Positions 7,929 to 17,134 of a stretch of DNA of 64,000 bases are shown piece by piece. The stretch spans positions 682,001 through 746,000 of the forward strand of contig NZ_CP074112.1 of assembly GCF_024584785.1 (NCBI RefSeq), written 5' to 3'. This DNA is from Idiomarina loihiensis. GTDB lineage: Bacteria; Pseudomonadota; Gammaproteobacteria; Enterobacterales; Alteromonadaceae. The notes beneath the pieces were generated by a model that was given only the letters and a program-made list of their open reading frames with translations, did no database searches and had not been told where the DNA came from. The position numbers and the translations under genes were made by a program. Position 1 is the stretch's first letter, and each line of letters begins with the position of its first letter.

Positions 7929-8813
7929 ATGCTAACAGGCAGTATTGTTGCGCTGGTGACGCCATTTACGCAACAGGGCAATATTGATTACACAGAATTA
8001 GAAGCCTTAGTTAACTGGCATTGTGAGGCTGGTACCGATGGTATCGTTGCCATGGGTACTACGGGTGAAGCCGCGACGATGAGTCACGACGAACATGTCG
8101 ATGTGGTCAGTGCAGTTGCTGAAATCGCCGCAGGGCGTATTGCAGTTATTGCTGGTAACGGCTCGAACTCTACCGCGGAAGCAGTCAATCTAACTGAGCG
8201 CATGAGCCATCTGCCTTTGGCCGGCTTTTTAAATGTGAATCCTTATTACAACAAGCCTTCGTTGCGCGGGCTTATTGCTCATTACACTGCTTGTACTCAA
8301 GCCAGCGATTTGCCACAGTTACTGTACAACGTGCCTGGGCGAACCGCGGCCGACTTGTTACCCGAACAAGTGGCTGAACTGGCTCAAATCCCGAATATTG
8401 TCGGTATCAAAGAAGCTACTGGTGATTTAACACGAGTGGCACAACTGCAAGAACTTTGCGGCAAAGATTTTATTTTATTGAGTGGTGACGATCCTACTGC
8501 CTGTGAATTCTTGTTGCGAGGTGGTCATGGGGTTATCAGTGTGACTGCGAACGTTGTGCCAGCCCAAATGAAACAGATGATTAGTGCGGCGGTAGCGGGT
8601 GAGCGCGAGCAAGCTGAGCGTATTGATAGCGAGTTGGCTGCATTGCACGAAGCTATGTTTGTACAAGCAAACCCGATACCAGTTAAGTGGGCACTAGCCT
8701 TGATGGATAAATTACGCCCAGTTTATCGATTACCGATGACTGAGCCGGAACTTCCGCAGCAACAACATATCGAACACATACTAAAACAAGCTGGATTAAT
8801 CAAAGCGGAGTAA
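7929..8813 (+). CDS. dapA: DapA, 4-hydroxy-tetrahydrodipicolinate synthase
   Basis: A 294-residue (beta/alpha)8 enzyme condensing pyruvate with aspartate semialdehyde, the first committed step to diaminopimelate and lysine. The Schiff-base lysine is K161 in VGIKEATGDL, the same number as in E. coli. GTTGEAATM and NVPGRT (tyrosine in LLYNVPGR) complete the active site. A GAGGGG ribosome site precedes ATG 7929. bamC follows two bases after its stop, so dapA-bamC form one transcript, as in E. coli. Confidence 0.97.
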   Translation: MLTGSIVALVTPFTQQGNIDYTELEALVNWHCEAGTDGIVAMGTTGEAATMSHDEHVDVVSAVAEIAAGRIAVIAGNGSNSTAEAVNLTERMSHLPLAGFLNVNPYYNKPSLRGLIAHYTACTQASDLPQLLYNVPGRTAADLLPEQVAELAQIPNIVGIKEATGDLTRVAQLQELCGKDFILLSGDDPTACEFLLRGGHGVISVTANVVPAQMKQMISAAVAGEREQAERIDSELAALHEAMFVQANPIPVKWALALMDKLRPVYRLPMTEPELPQQQHIEHILKQAGLIKAE

Positions 8814-8815
8814 GA

Positions 8816-9883
8816 ATGAAATTAAAATTAATCGCCTTGGCCTGCTGCAGTGCAGCCATGGCTGCTGGATGCAGTTACACCCCAGCCGGGCAAGCGCAAG
8901 GATCGTTCGAATACACAAATGTGCAGCAACGCCCAGAATTACAAGCCGCTGATGGTTTAAACAAGCCGGTTAGCACTAACCGTTACGAGATCCCACCGGT
9001 ACCTGCGAGTGAGCCTATTGGTACTGAAGTCGATATTAATGCACCAGTAGTGGTTTGGCCCTTAGCTGATGGCAGCCGGGTAGAAGAAACCGAGCAACTG
9101 CCACGCATTTACTTTGATGAGCTTGAGGGGATGACTAATATTTCTGATTACGTGTGGAACTCGGCATTGCAAGGGTTACAAGCGTGTAATATTGGAGTAG
9201 CAGCCACCCAAGATAAACAAGTGATTAGTACCGATTGGCTAACCACTCAGTATCAAATAGGTGAGAACGAAACGCCCTTGCAAGTTCAACGGCGCTTTAA
9301 TTTAATCATGGAAACTGCGCCACACGGTCGCACTGCGTCCTTATTGGTTGAAGTTGCAGAGCGGCAAGATAAGGGTCCAACTATTGGTGAGGTACTTGCC
9401 TCTAAACAAGATCGTGATGCCGCTGCAGGGTTGTTAAACCAAGTAGTTAGTGAAATTGCTATCATGCAATATCAAGGCGTCGGCAGCTTAACCGAAGACG
9501 GTACTTTAGCGATTGATACAGGCTTTGATGATGAAGGCTCGCCAGCGATGGTATTGGGCGCTAGCTTTAACTTCAGTTGGACCTTAATGGCCAGCGTCGT
9601 AGAAGAATTGGGCTTTGAAATTGATGACTTGAATCAGTCTACGGGCCGCTACTATTTGGATTACGATAAAGACAAGTCAGGTGCTTCAAGCCTAGCTTTT
9701 TGGCGTAGTAGCAAAGAAGGCAAGTTAGATATTGCCAATGGTAGTTATGAGTTAAAAGTGACCGGTGATAGACGTCGTACCACGTTAACTTTCTTCACCA
9801 ACGGCGAAGCTTTTAGCGCGGCTGAGTTAAATCGAATTTTTGCGCCTGTAGCTGCTGAAATTAAACGCCAAAGTGAATTATAA
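8816..9883 (+). CDS. bamC: BamC, outer-membrane assembly lipoprotein
   Basis: A 355-residue lipoprotein (E. coli BamC 344). The signal MKLKLIALACCSAAMAAGCS ends in a lipobox with C19 as the probable lipidated residue. A low-complexity N-terminal region (about residues 20-95) matches the stretch of BamC that binds BamD, followed by two helix-grip-like domains. It is a component of the BAM complex that inserts beta-barrel proteins. The location directly after dapA and before purC is the E. coli order and supports the call. Confidence 0.93.
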   Translation: MKLKLIALACCSAAMAAGCSYTPAGQAQGSFEYTNVQQRPELQAADGLNKPVSTNRYEIPPVPASEPIGTEVDINAPVVVWPLADGSRVEETEQLPRIYFDELEGMTNISDYVWNSALQGLQACNIGVAATQDKQVISTDWLTTQYQIGENETPLQVQRRFNLIMETAPHGRTASLLVEVAERQDKGPTIGEVLASKQDRDAAAGLLNQVVSEIAIMQYQGVGSLTEDGTLAIDTGFDDEGSPAMVLGASFNFSWTLMASVVEELGFEIDDLNQSTGRYYLDYDKDKSGASSLAFWRSSKEGKLDIANGSYELKVTGDRRRTTLTFFTNGEAFSAAELNRIFAPVAAEIKRQSEL

Positions 9884-9921
9884 TAGGCGCTTCTTACACC
9901 TGCTTGGAGACCTAGTTGCTC

Positions 9922-10635
9922 ATGGAAAAACGTACTGAATTGTATCGCGGAAAAGCGAAAACTGTGTTTACCACGGATAACCCAGACCGCTTGATTCTTG
10001 AATTCCGCAATGACACCTCAGCTTTTGATGGTGAAAAAGTAGAGCAGCTAGACCGTAAAGGTATGGTCAATAATAAGTTTAATAACTTTATTATGAGCAA
10101 ACTTGAGGCCGCTGGCATCCCCACTCAATTGGATCAGGTATTGAGTGATACTGAAACCCTAGTCAAAAAACTTAGCATGATTCCGGTCGAGTGTGTGATT
10201 CGTAACTATGCCGCCGGGTCGTTAGTACGTCGTCTTGGGGTTACCGAAGGGCAACAGCTAAATCCGCCTACTTTTGAGCAGTTTCTGAAGAATGATGCGT
10301 TGCATGATCCTATGATCAATGAATCTTTAGCGATCAGTTTTGGTTGGGCCACCGCCGAACAATTAGCCAAGATGAAGGAATTAACCTTTAAAGTGAACCA
10401 AGTATTGCAAGCCTTGTTTGATGAGGCTGGCATGTTGTTGGTAGATTTTAAACTTGAATTTGGTGTTGATAGCGCTGGTAATATTGTCTTAGGCGACGAA
10501 TTTAGCCCTGATGGTTGTCGTTTATGGGATAAAGAAACCCGCAAAAAACTAGATAAAGATCGCTTCCGCCAAGGTTTAGGTGGGGTGGTTGAAGCTTACG
10601 AAGAAGTGGCATCACGTTTAGGTGTGCCACTGTAA
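9922..10635 (+). CDS. purC: PurC, SAICAR synthetase
   Basis: A 237-residue enzyme, equal in length to E. coli PurC. It ligates aspartate to CAIR using ATP in purine synthesis. [35 protein letters not shown] and [12 protein letters not shown] are family signatures. I start at ATG 9922, matching the E. coli N-terminus. A TTG at 9916 has better spacing from the GGAG at 9906-9909 and would add two residues, so the exact start is uncertain. Confidence 0.96.
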   Translation: MEKRTELYRGKAKTVFTTDNPDRLILEFRNDTSAFDGEKVEQLDRKGMVNNKFNNFIMSKLEAAGIPTQLDQVLSDTETLVKKLSMIPVECVIRNYAAGSLVRRLGVTEGQQLNPPTFEQFLKNDALHDPMINESLAISFGWATAEQLAKMKELTFKVNQVLQALFDEAGMLLVDFKLEFGVDSAGNIVLGDEFSPDGCRLWDKETRKKLDKDRFRQGLGGVVEAYEEVASRLGVPL

Positions 10636-10782
10636 CTAAGCGTCTTTATCACTATCCCAATCGTCATCATGCCGCTGCGAGTGTTCTACTTTCGGCGGCA
10701 TTTTCATAGGTGCGGTATGGCGTAACAGCATGATATTGCCAATGACAATACCAAAAACGATAAGTAAGGCTATCCAAACCAT
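10636..10782 (-). CDS. Small DUF2897/YpfN-like membrane protein
   Basis: A 48-residue protein with one N-terminal hydrophobic segment ([20 protein letters not shown]) and a charged tail with an acidic end (DDDWDSDKDA). AGGAG lies seven bases before the ATG at 10782. The gene overlaps the end of the M15 peptidase gene by 13 bases and its stop abuts the purC stop. E. coli has ypfN, a small protein of the same plan with an acidic tail, next to dapE; the topology and position match, though homology is not proven. Function unknown. Confidence 0.7.
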   Translation of the reverse strand: MVWIALLIVFGIVIGNIMLLRHTAPMKMPPKVEHSQRHDDDWDSDKDA

Positions 10783-11483
10783 GCGCTGGCTCCTGTCACC
10801 TCTGGGCTACAGATGGTATCGACATACCGCTGTTTTAGTTCAGTTAACTGCGCCAAGATATAGCTTTTACCAGCAATATCAGCCTCAGTTATGACTTGTC
10901 GCAATAGCTCATTGCTTAATTGTTGTTGTGCGGCTGCAGCACATTCAACATGGCTGATGTGCCAAGGTTCAGCTGCCACCCCACCTTGATAACGAGCGTA
11001 GGGAAAGAAAAAGCCAAAATCTTGTGCATGGCTCTGTAGCCATTGCCACATGGAATAGCAGGGGCCGCCCTCTTGATACTCGTTAGCAACCAGCTGTAGC
11101 TTGCTCTCATGGGCAGCAAAGGGGCGTGGGTCGTAGACATCTAAATCTGTGCCCCAATGATGGCGACTGGCGCCGGGTAGGGCAGAATAAAGCAAAATCG
11201 CCTCGACTTTTTCCCCGCTACTTAAGTGCTCGGTAGCTAGTTGTTCACCACGGTCATTGTAAATGGGGAGCTCACCATAAAACTTTCTATTCCAAATACT
11301 TAGCTGTCGGTCGAAGTCACGAAAACTCGAAGCAACAGCAACCTCAATACCGGCACTTGCCGCAGCCTTTTGCATGGCGGTAAAGGCTGCGGCCACCGGT
11401 GCTTGTAACAACACCTGCGGCGCATCAGGTAACGCCTCTAAGTGACTTGTTGTTCGACCGGTAAGTTGCGCTGCCGTTAGCAT
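10770..11483 (-). CDS. M15-family D-Ala-D-Ala carboxypeptidase-like protein
   Basis: A 237-residue protein. [14 protein letters not shown] supplies the zinc histidine and aspartate (SxHxxGxxxD), and PWHISHVE provides the second histidine with the catalytic residue nearby, as in VanY/LAS peptidases. No signal peptide is obvious at the start [18 protein letters not shown], so the cellular location is unclear. It overlaps dapE by seven bases. DapE makes diaminopimelate precursors for peptidoglycan, which fits a cell-wall peptide substrate, but the substrate is inferred. Confidence 0.82.
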   Translation of the reverse strand: MLTAAQLTGRTTSHLEALPDAPQVLLQAPVAAAFTAMQKAAASAGIEVAVASSFRDFDRQLSIWNRKFYGELPIYNDRGEQLATEHLSSGEKVEAILLYSALPGASRHHWGTDLDVYDPRPFAAHESKLQLVANEYQEGGPCYSMWQWLQSHAQDFGFFFPYARYQGGVAAEPWHISHVECAAAAQQQLSNELLRQVITEADIAGKSYILAQLTELKQRYVDTICSPEVTGASAWFG

Positions 11484-12601
11484 AGAAGGTGCTCCAGAAT
11501 GCGCTCATAAATATCTGTGAGAAGTTCCAGATCTTGTTCTTTAACACATTCGTTTACTTTATGGATGGTTGCGTTCACCGGACCTAGTTCAATCACTTGC
11601 GCACCCGTTGGCGCAATAAAACGGCCATCCGAGGTACCACCAGCAGTAGATAACTCAGTTGTGCGCGCCGTGATTTCCGTGATCGCCATTTGGGTTGCTT
11701 CTAGTAAGCGTCCTGATTCGGTAAGAAAAGGCTCACCGTTTAGCTTCCATTGCAATGAGTAATCAAGGTCGTGCGCATCTAGAATGGCGATAACCCGTTG
11801 TTTTAAACTTGTGGCAGTACTTTCAGTACTGAAACGGAAATTAAACTGCAGATGAAATTCACCAGGAATAACATTGCCGGCGCCGGTGCCAGCATGCAGA
11901 TTGGAAATCTGAAAACTAGTAGGTGGAAAGTACTGATTGCCATCATCCCAATGTTCAGCACATAACTCGGCGATGGCAACAGCGGCTTTGTGTACCGGAT
12001 TTTCGGCTAAATGGGGATAAGCCACATGACCTTGAATACCAAACACCACCAAATCACCAGTGAGGCTGCCGCGACGGCCATTCTTTACAACATCGCCGAC
12101 GTGGTTTGTACTTGAGGGCTCTCCTACTAGGCACCAGTCGATCTTCTCTTGTCTCGCTTCTAACGTCTCGATGACCTTGGGCGTGCCATTGATAAACGGG
12201 CCTTCCTCATCACTGGTAAGTAGAAACGCAATACTACCTTGATGATCCGGGTGTTTCTGCACAAAACGTTGGGTGGCTTTAACCATCGCCGCTAAACTGC
12301 CTTTCATGTCAGCAGCCCCACGGCCGTACAAATAGCCCTCGTGGCGAGTAGCAGCAAAAGGCGGGAAGCGCCACGCATGTTCTGCTCCAGCTGGGACCAC
12401 ATCGGTATGCCCAGCAAAACAGAATAACGGAGCCTTGGTACCACGGCGGGCCCACAGGTTGGTGGTATCAGCGAACACCATAGACTCCAATTTGAACCCT
12501 AACGGTTGCAGATAACTCCCAATAAGCTCCTGACAACCTTCATCGGCGGGGGTTACCGAGGGGCGCTGAATAAGCTCACAAGCTAATTCAATGGTACTCA
12601 T
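11477..12601 (-). CDS. dapE: DapE, succinyl-diaminopimelate desuccinylase
   Basis: A 374-residue M20 dizinc hydrolase (E. coli DapE 375). The metal site is [12 protein letters not shown] plus GRGAADMKG, the catalytic glutamate pair is in TSDEEGP, and GGTSDGRF and NATIHKVNE lie near the C-terminus. It releases LL-diaminopimelate in lysine and peptidoglycan synthesis. The ATG at 12601 gives the family N-terminus [15 protein letters not shown]; an upstream in-frame start would run into the preceding gene. It overlaps the yffB stop by four bases, so the pair is coupled, as in E. coli. Confidence 0.96.
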   Translation of the reverse strand: MSTIELACELIQRPSVTPADEGCQELIGSYLQPLGFKLESMVFADTTNLWARRGTKAPLFCFAGHTDVVPAGAEHAWRFPPFAATRHEGYLYGRGAADMKGSLAAMVKATQRFVQKHPDHQGSIAFLLTSDEEGPFINGTPKVIETLEARQEKIDWCLVGEPSSTNHVGDVVKNGRRGSLTGDLVVFGIQGHVAYPHLAENPVHKAAVAIAELCAEHWDDGNQYFPPTSFQISNLHAGTGAGNVIPGEFHLQFNFRFSTESTATSLKQRVIAILDAHDLDYSLQWKLNGEPFLTESGRLLEATQMAITEITARTTELSTAGGTSDGRFIAPTGAQVIELGPVNATIHKVNECVKEQDLELLTDIYERILEHLLC

Positions 12602-12963
12602 GGGGTAAGCTCTAAAAATTGTTGCCAAGCAGTACTATTAAAACCAGTCAAGTAGCGGTCTTCTTGTGCTAGCAAAGGCCGTTTCATTAGTGTGGGATAC
12701 TGCTGTAACAAGGCAACGATAGCGTCATTGTCGCCTTGTTTCACACTTTGTTGCTGGGCACTGGTTAATTCTCGCCAACTGGTACTGCGCTTATTGACTA
12801 AAGCATCCGCTCCCAGTTGCTGTAGCCAGCTACTTAAAGTGGTGCTAGCGACGGGTTCGACCCGCACATCGTGAAAGCGATAGGTTATTTGGTGTTGTTC
12901 TAACCATTTGCGTGCTTTTCGCACGGTGTCACAATTGGTGATGCCATAGACAGAAAGGCTCAT
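12598..12963 (-). CDS. yffB: YffB, ArsC/Spx-like thioredoxin-fold protein
   Basis: A 121-residue ArsC-superfamily protein. [17 protein letters not shown] carries the N-terminal cysteine (C10), the family's single-cysteine site. HDVRVEP and the later KRPLL complete the pattern. E. coli yffB precedes dapE in the same way. Arsenate reductase activity has not been assigned to YffB; a glutathione-dependent thiol role is suspected from the family. It is first in the reverse-strand group yffB-dapE-M15-DUF2897. Confidence 0.85.
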   Translation of the reverse strand: MSLSVYGITNCDTVRKARKWLEQHQITYRFHDVRVEPVASTTLSSWLQQLGADALVNKRSTSWRELTSAQQQSVKQGDNDAIVALLQQYPTLMKRPLLAQEDRYLTGFNSTAWQQFLELTP

Positions 12964-13274
12964 GGATAAGGTCTCTTGTTATCGTTTAGTGTTACCAGTT
13001 ATTCTACTATTGTAGTGTTCATCGCAGCATTGATCTACTATAACGACATTCTGGCAAAGGCGCTGTGAATTCTCCACAAATTATGTGGATAACTCTGTGG
13101 GTTAGCTGCTTTGAACTAAGTAAGCCATTGAAAATTATAGCAAAAGTTTTGTGGTTGAATAGTGACCAGTTTGTCTGAAGAATGATCTGTCAAGGTTTAT
13201 CTAAAGTATTTTCGCCGGCGACTTGGATGAACGCGGTGCGTTAACTCATTAGCATCAATAAGAGTATCCTGACT
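12964..13274. other. 311-base divergent intergenic region with DnaA-box cluster
   Basis: This AT-rich gap separates yffB (reverse) from yfbV (forward) and holds no credible gene. It contains three DnaA-box-like sequences between 13070 and 13104 and a perfect 10-base palindrome TCGCCGGCGA at 13212-13221. Promoters for both flanking genes must lie here, but no convincing sigma70 pair was identified. Confidence 0.6.
13070..13104. promoter_or_regulatory. Cluster of three DnaA-box-like 9-mers
   Basis: TTCTCCACA at 13070-13078 (one mismatch), TGTGGATAA at 13084-13092 (perfect consensus on the reverse strand) and TGTGGGTTA at 13096-13104 (two mismatches, reverse strand) lie within 35 bases. The arrangement resembles a small DnaA-binding cluster. 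Whether it acts in promoter control or DnaA titration cannot be told from sequence. Confidence 0.45.
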
Positions 13275-13688
13275 ATGAGCCAATCCTTTTGGCAGAGTTT
13301 TAAAGATGGCCAAGCTTATGCTGCCATCTGGCCTAAACATTCAGTAGTAGCAGCCATGACGGAATCACGAGTGGTTCCAGCGGTTCGCTTAGCTGCGCGC
13401 TGGATGCCAGCCCTAGCTGTGCTGAACTTTGTGTTGCAGTGGCAGTTACAAGGGCAGGCGATGCAACCGCAAGGCATCGTTACCTCATTATTTATGCTGA
13501 GTTTGCCGTTTCAAGGCTGGTACTGGCTGGGTAAACGCGCCAACAGCAAGTTGGATGCGCGGTTACAGCATTGGTATTTAGATTTAACGCAAAAATTGCA
13601 GGTGCAGCCGCGGCCAGAGCCGCGCTACATGGATTTGGCTAAGCTGATCCGTAAGGCGCTGCAGGAGCTACCACCGGATCAGCATTAG
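13275..13688 (+). CDS. yfbV: YfbV family (UPF0208) inner-membrane protein
   Basis: A 137-residue protein with the family N-terminus (SFKDGQAYAAIWP), two hydrophobic segments (about residues 40-60 and 70-90) and the conserved LSLPFQGWYWLGKRA. E. coli YfbV (151 residues) has been implicated in Ter macrodomain organisation; the mechanism is not known to me. It is convergent with xthA, five bases between the stops. The DnaA-like boxes in its upstream region are noteworthy given the chromosome-organisation link. Confidence 0.85.
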   Translation: MSQSFWQSFKDGQAYAAIWPKHSVVAAMTESRVVPAVRLAARWMPALAVLNFVLQWQLQGQAMQPQGIVTSLFMLSLPFQGWYWLGKRANSKLDARLQHWYLDLTQKLQVQPRPEPRYMDLAKLIRKALQELPPDQH

Positions 13689-13693
13689 CAATC

Positions 13694-14503
13694 TTAGAAC
13701 TGAAAGGTAGACCAAATAGGGGCATGATCGGACGGTTTTTCTATGCCGCGTAATTCATAGTCAATCCCACTATCAATGCATTGCTCAGCTAACACCGCAG
13801 TGGCTAAGATTAAATCAATGCGTAACCCGCGGTTATCATCAAAGCCACGTGAGCGATAATCAAACCAACTAAATTGATCCATGCTATCTGGATAGCGAGT
13901 GCGGAAGGTATCTACCAGGCCCCAATCTAGGACGCCATTAAGCCACTCGCGTTCTTCCGGTAAAAAACTGCACTTGCCGGTGCGTAACCAGCGCTTAGCA
14001 TTATCGGCACCAATCCCGATATCACAATCTTGATGAGAGATGTTCACATCCCCCATCACAACTAAAGGTTGGCTAGGATCTTGTGTGGCTAAGTAAGCCA
14101 TTAAATCGGCATAGAATTTTTCTTTAGCCGGAAACTTCAACGGATGGTCACGGCTTTCGCCTTGCGGAAAATAACCATTTAAAATGCGTACACTACGACC
14201 ATCGTCGCTTTCATAGTCGCCCATAATCATGCGCCGTTGTGCATCCTCAGCGTCTCCAGCAAAGCCGTACTGGACATTAGTGAGTGGTTTTTTACTGAGT
14301 AAGGCAACGCCATAGTGGCTTTTCTGGCCAAAGAAGACCACGTGATAGCCCATCGCCTCAACGTCTGCGAGCGGAAATTGTTCATCATGAACTTTGGTTT
14401 CTTGTAACCCAATAACATCGGGTTGGTGTTTGTCGATTAAAGCTTGTAGCTGGTGCAATCTGGCACGAAGACCGTTGATATTAAAAGAAATTAATTTCAT
14501 CAA
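13694..14503 (-). CDS. xthA: Exonuclease III, AP endonuclease
   Basis: A 269-residue enzyme (E. coli XthA 268). Exonuclease-endonuclease-phosphatase motifs are complete: [13 protein letters not shown], the metal glutamate in GLQETKV, the tyrosine segment NGYFPQGE, the catalytic GDVNISHQD and the C-terminal SDHAPIW. It cleaves abasic sites and degrades 3' ends of duplex DNA in base-excision repair. It is an apparently single gene, transcribed toward yfbV. Confidence 0.96.
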   Translation of the reverse strand: MMKLISFNINGLRARLHQLQALIDKHQPDVIGLQETKVHDEQFPLADVEAMGYHVVFFGQKSHYGVALLSKKPLTNVQYGFAGDAEDAQRRMIMGDYESDDGRSVRILNGYFPQGESRDHPLKFPAKEKFYADLMAYLATQDPSQPLVVMGDVNISHQDCDIGIGADNAKRWLRTGKCSFLPEEREWLNGVLDWGLVDTFRTRYPDSMDQFSWFDYRSRGFDDNRGLRIDLILATAVLAEQCIDSGIDYELRGIEKPSDHAPIWSTFQF

Positions 14504-14656
14504 AAACTCTCATTTCGGTTCATTCTAGAAGTTATCGGCAAGCATAGCAGATTGCCGCAATCGGTGCGACAGTGGGCTGCCTTGGGGTATTAATTCAGGT
14601 ATACTCGAAGCATAAATTATCAAAAATCATTAGGTTGTATTACAGGGCAGTGAATC

Positions 14657-15724
14657 ATGGCAGGCGATTTAATTCGGGTACGAGCTGGACGACAGGCGTG
14701 GCAGCAGATTAAAGAACAGGGGTTGCGACAACAAGATATTGAGTTGTTGCTTGGTGCTTCTGGTGGGCCTAAGTGGTTTATATTGCAAGGCTTAGATCGC
14801 TATTTCTTTGGTGATTTCTTTGCCGCACGGCAGCGTCCGTTGAATACTTTAGGAACTTCCGCTGGCGCTTGGCGTTTCGCCAGTTTAGGCCAGCAAGATC
14901 CTGTTGCAGCAAGTGACTTGTTTTGTCGCTTGTACCGAAGCCAAACTTACAGTGCTAAACCTGATGTTGCGGAAATCACCGAAGAGGCACGCAAGTTATT
15001 GCATGAGTACATTCCTGATGCCGCAGTGGCTGATATTTTACAACAGGATCGATTTCATCATCATTGGATCGTGACTCGTTGTCGTGGACTTACTGCGCAC
15101 GAAGGCAAACGTCAACTGCTGGGCTTATTAGGCTCGGCCGCCGCCAACAGCGTTAGCCGTAAGTGGTTGGGACGCTTTTATGAGCGGGTGGTTTTTCATC
15201 ATCCGCATGCAAGTGCTGAGTTTAGTCGCGCTTGGCGTGATATGCCGACGGTACATGTTCCGTTAAGCGAGCAAAATTTTAAACCAGCCTTGCTAGCAAC
15301 GGGCTCCATTCCCATGGTCTTGGCTGGAGTAAAAGATATTATTGGGGCACCAGCAGGTACCTATCGCGATGGCGGTATTACGGACTATCATTTTGATGTC
15401 GATTTGTCTGCCGTACCTGGATTGGTGCTGTATCCGCATTTTCATCAACAGGTGGTACCAGGTTGGTTTGATAAGAACTTAGGCTGGCGGCGTACGCATG
15501 GTAAACAATGGCCTAATGTGATCTTAATCACGCCAACAGACGAATTCATTGCGTCATTACCTTATGGCAAAATTCCAGATCGTACAGATTTTGCTAAGTT
15601 GTCGGTTCCTGATCGTTTTGCTTATTGGCAGCAAGCAGTACAGCAGGGACAGCAACTAGCAGCGCAGCTACAGGAATGGATTGAAAGTGGTGAAATTCGC
15701 AACAAAGTGGCCTTGTGGTCTTAG
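14657..15724 (+). CDS. Patatin-like phospholipase
   Basis: A 355-residue serine hydrolase of the patatin family. The glycine-rich oxyanion loop is LGASGGPKW (about residues 32-40), the nucleophile motif is GTSAG (about residue 64) and the catalytic aspartate is in YRDGGITDYHFD. There is no signal peptide, so it is likely cytoplasmic or secreted by another route. It is followed by hemH, whose Shine-Dalgarno overlaps its stop region. The likely reaction is acyl-ester hydrolysis of lipids; the substrate is unknown. Confidence 0.85.
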   Translation: MAGDLIRVRAGRQAWQQIKEQGLRQQDIELLLGASGGPKWFILQGLDRYFFGDFFAARQRPLNTLGTSAGAWRFASLGQQDPVAASDLFCRLYRSQTYSAKPDVAEITEEARKLLHEYIPDAAVADILQQDRFHHHWIVTRCRGLTAHEGKRQLLGLLGSAAANSVSRKWLGRFYERVVFHHPHASAEFSRAWRDMPTVHVPLSEQNFKPALLATGSIPMVLAGVKDIIGAPAGTYRDGGITDYHFDVDLSAVPGLVLYPHFHQQVVPGWFDKNLGWRRTHGKQWPNVILITPTDEFIASLPYGKIPDRTDFAKLSVPDRFAYWQQAVQQGQQLAAQLQEWIESGEIRNKVALWS

Positions 15725-15735
15725 GAGAACAGCCA

Positions 15736-16836
15736 ATGAAATTTACAGGTAGCCCCAAATTTAGCCATCAACAACGGGATCGAATTGGTGTGCTTATCAC
15801 CAACCTTGGTACTCCTGATGCGCCCGATACGCCATCACTGCGACGTTATCTACGCCAGTTTTTGTCGGATCCTCGTGTGGTTGAGGTACCTCGCTTATTA
15901 TGGTGGTTGATTCTTAATTTAGTGATTTTGGTGATTCGCCCTAAGCGTTCGGCGGCCGCCTATAAAACCGTCTGGACCGAGCGTGGTTCGCCTTTACTGT
16001 TCCATACGCAAGATCAACAGCGAGCTTTGCAACAGGCGTTAGCGCGTGATTATGGTGACGATGTGTTGGTGGAATTTGCCATGCGTTATGGCAACCCAAG
16101 CATTCAGCAAGGTTTACAGTCGCTGTTTGAGCAGGGCGCAAGAAAACTGGTGGTGTTGCCTTTGTATCCGCAATATTCGGCGGCAACTTCGGGCTCAACC
16201 TTTGATGCAATAGCGGCAGATTTTACCCAGCGGCGATGGTTACCAGATTTCAGGTTTATTGCGCATTATCACGATTACGCGCCTTATATCAAAGCAGTTG
16301 CTCAATCGATTGAGCGTTACTGGCAACACCATGGTAAGCCTGATAAGTTAGTCCTGAGCTATCATGGCGTTCCTTTAAAATACTTGCACCAAGGTGACCC
16401 TTACCATTGTGAGTGTCATAAAACATCGCGATTAATCGCTGAGCAACTTGGTTTAAGCAAGGACCAATACGTGACGACCTTTCAATCACGATTTGGTCGT
16501 GAAGAGTGGTTGCAGCCCTACACTGATGCTACCTTAAAAGCATTACCGGGGCAGGGGGTTAAGAACATTCATGTGGTTTGCCCTGGCTTCTCGGCTGATT
16601 GTCTTGAGACCATTGAAGAAATTGGCGAAGAGAATCGTGAGTATTTTATCGAAGCTGGCGGCGAAAATTATGGTTACATTCCAGCTCTGAATGCTGAACC
16701 TGAGCATATTGAAGCGCTAGCTCAGTTGGTTCGCGACAATCTAGTCGGATGGCAGTTACATCACGACGAGAGCGCTCGAGCAGCTCGCGCAGAAGCCGTA
16801 CAAGCGGCATTAAAAAAGAGTAAATCTGCCGGTTAA
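15736..16836 (+). CDS. hemH: Ferrochelatase
   Basis: A 366-residue enzyme that inserts Fe2+ into protoporphyrin IX, the last step of protoheme synthesis. ITNLGTPDAP, the metal-site histidine in LSYHGVPLKY, and CPGFSADCLETIEEI with the conserved glutamate are all present. AGGAG sits eight bases before ATG 15736, so I reject the GTG at 15715 inside the patatin gene. Its last bases read into the ribosome site of a small downstream gene, suggesting a shared transcript. Confidence 0.95.
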   Translation: MKFTGSPKFSHQQRDRIGVLITNLGTPDAPDTPSLRRYLRQFLSDPRVVEVPRLLWWLILNLVILVIRPKRSAAAYKTVWTERGSPLLFHTQDQQRALQQALARDYGDDVLVEFAMRYGNPSIQQGLQSLFEQGARKLVVLPLYPQYSAATSGSTFDAIAADFTQRRWLPDFRFIAHYHDYAPYIKAVAQSIERYWQHHGKPDKLVLSYHGVPLKYLHQGDPYHCECHKTSRLIAEQLGLSKDQYVTTFQSRFGREEWLQPYTDATLKALPGQGVKNIHVVCPGFSADCLETIEEIGEENREYFIEAGGENYGYIPALNAEPEHIEALAQLVRDNLVGWQLHHDESARAARAEAVQAALKKSKSAG

Positions 16837-16858
16837 CAAGCCGGTTAAGGAGTTCATC

Positions 16859-17134
16859 ATGACAGTTGATAATCACCAGCAACCAGCTGCAACGAACGAT
16901 GACCATAACAGTAGTGAGGATGAGCGGCATCGGGTGTATCAGGTGAGTGCCAATCGTGGCCGAGCTAAGCACAAAATGCGCTACGTTGAAAGCATGATAG
17001 CCGATGAGGATAGTGGTGATTGCCGGTTGTGTCGCGGTGCTTTGGCACCTAATGATGAGGACCAAGCAGCCACCACCAATACGGGTGATCAGGCTGATAC
17101 AGACCTGACCGCGAAGCCACCGAAAGCACCATGA
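16859..17134 (+). CDS. Small hydrophilic protein with one CxxC pair, unknown function
   Basis: A 91-residue protein I do not recognise. Residues 1-22 are polar and disordered-looking, 23-50 are basic with arginines and lysines (HRVYQVSANRGRAKHKMRY), and CRLC lies near residue 56 in DSGDCRLCRGAL, followed by an acidic low-complexity tail. AAGGAG lies ten bases upstream of the ATG, and the last four bases overlap the next start, so translation is likely. A single CxxC could bind metal with partner residues. The coupling to the phospholipase D gene suggests an accessory role. Confidence 0.6.
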   Translation: MTVDNHQQPAATNDDHNSSEDERHRVYQVSANRGRAKHKMRYVESMIADEDSGDCRLCRGALAPNDEDQAATTNTGDQADTDLTAKPPKAP

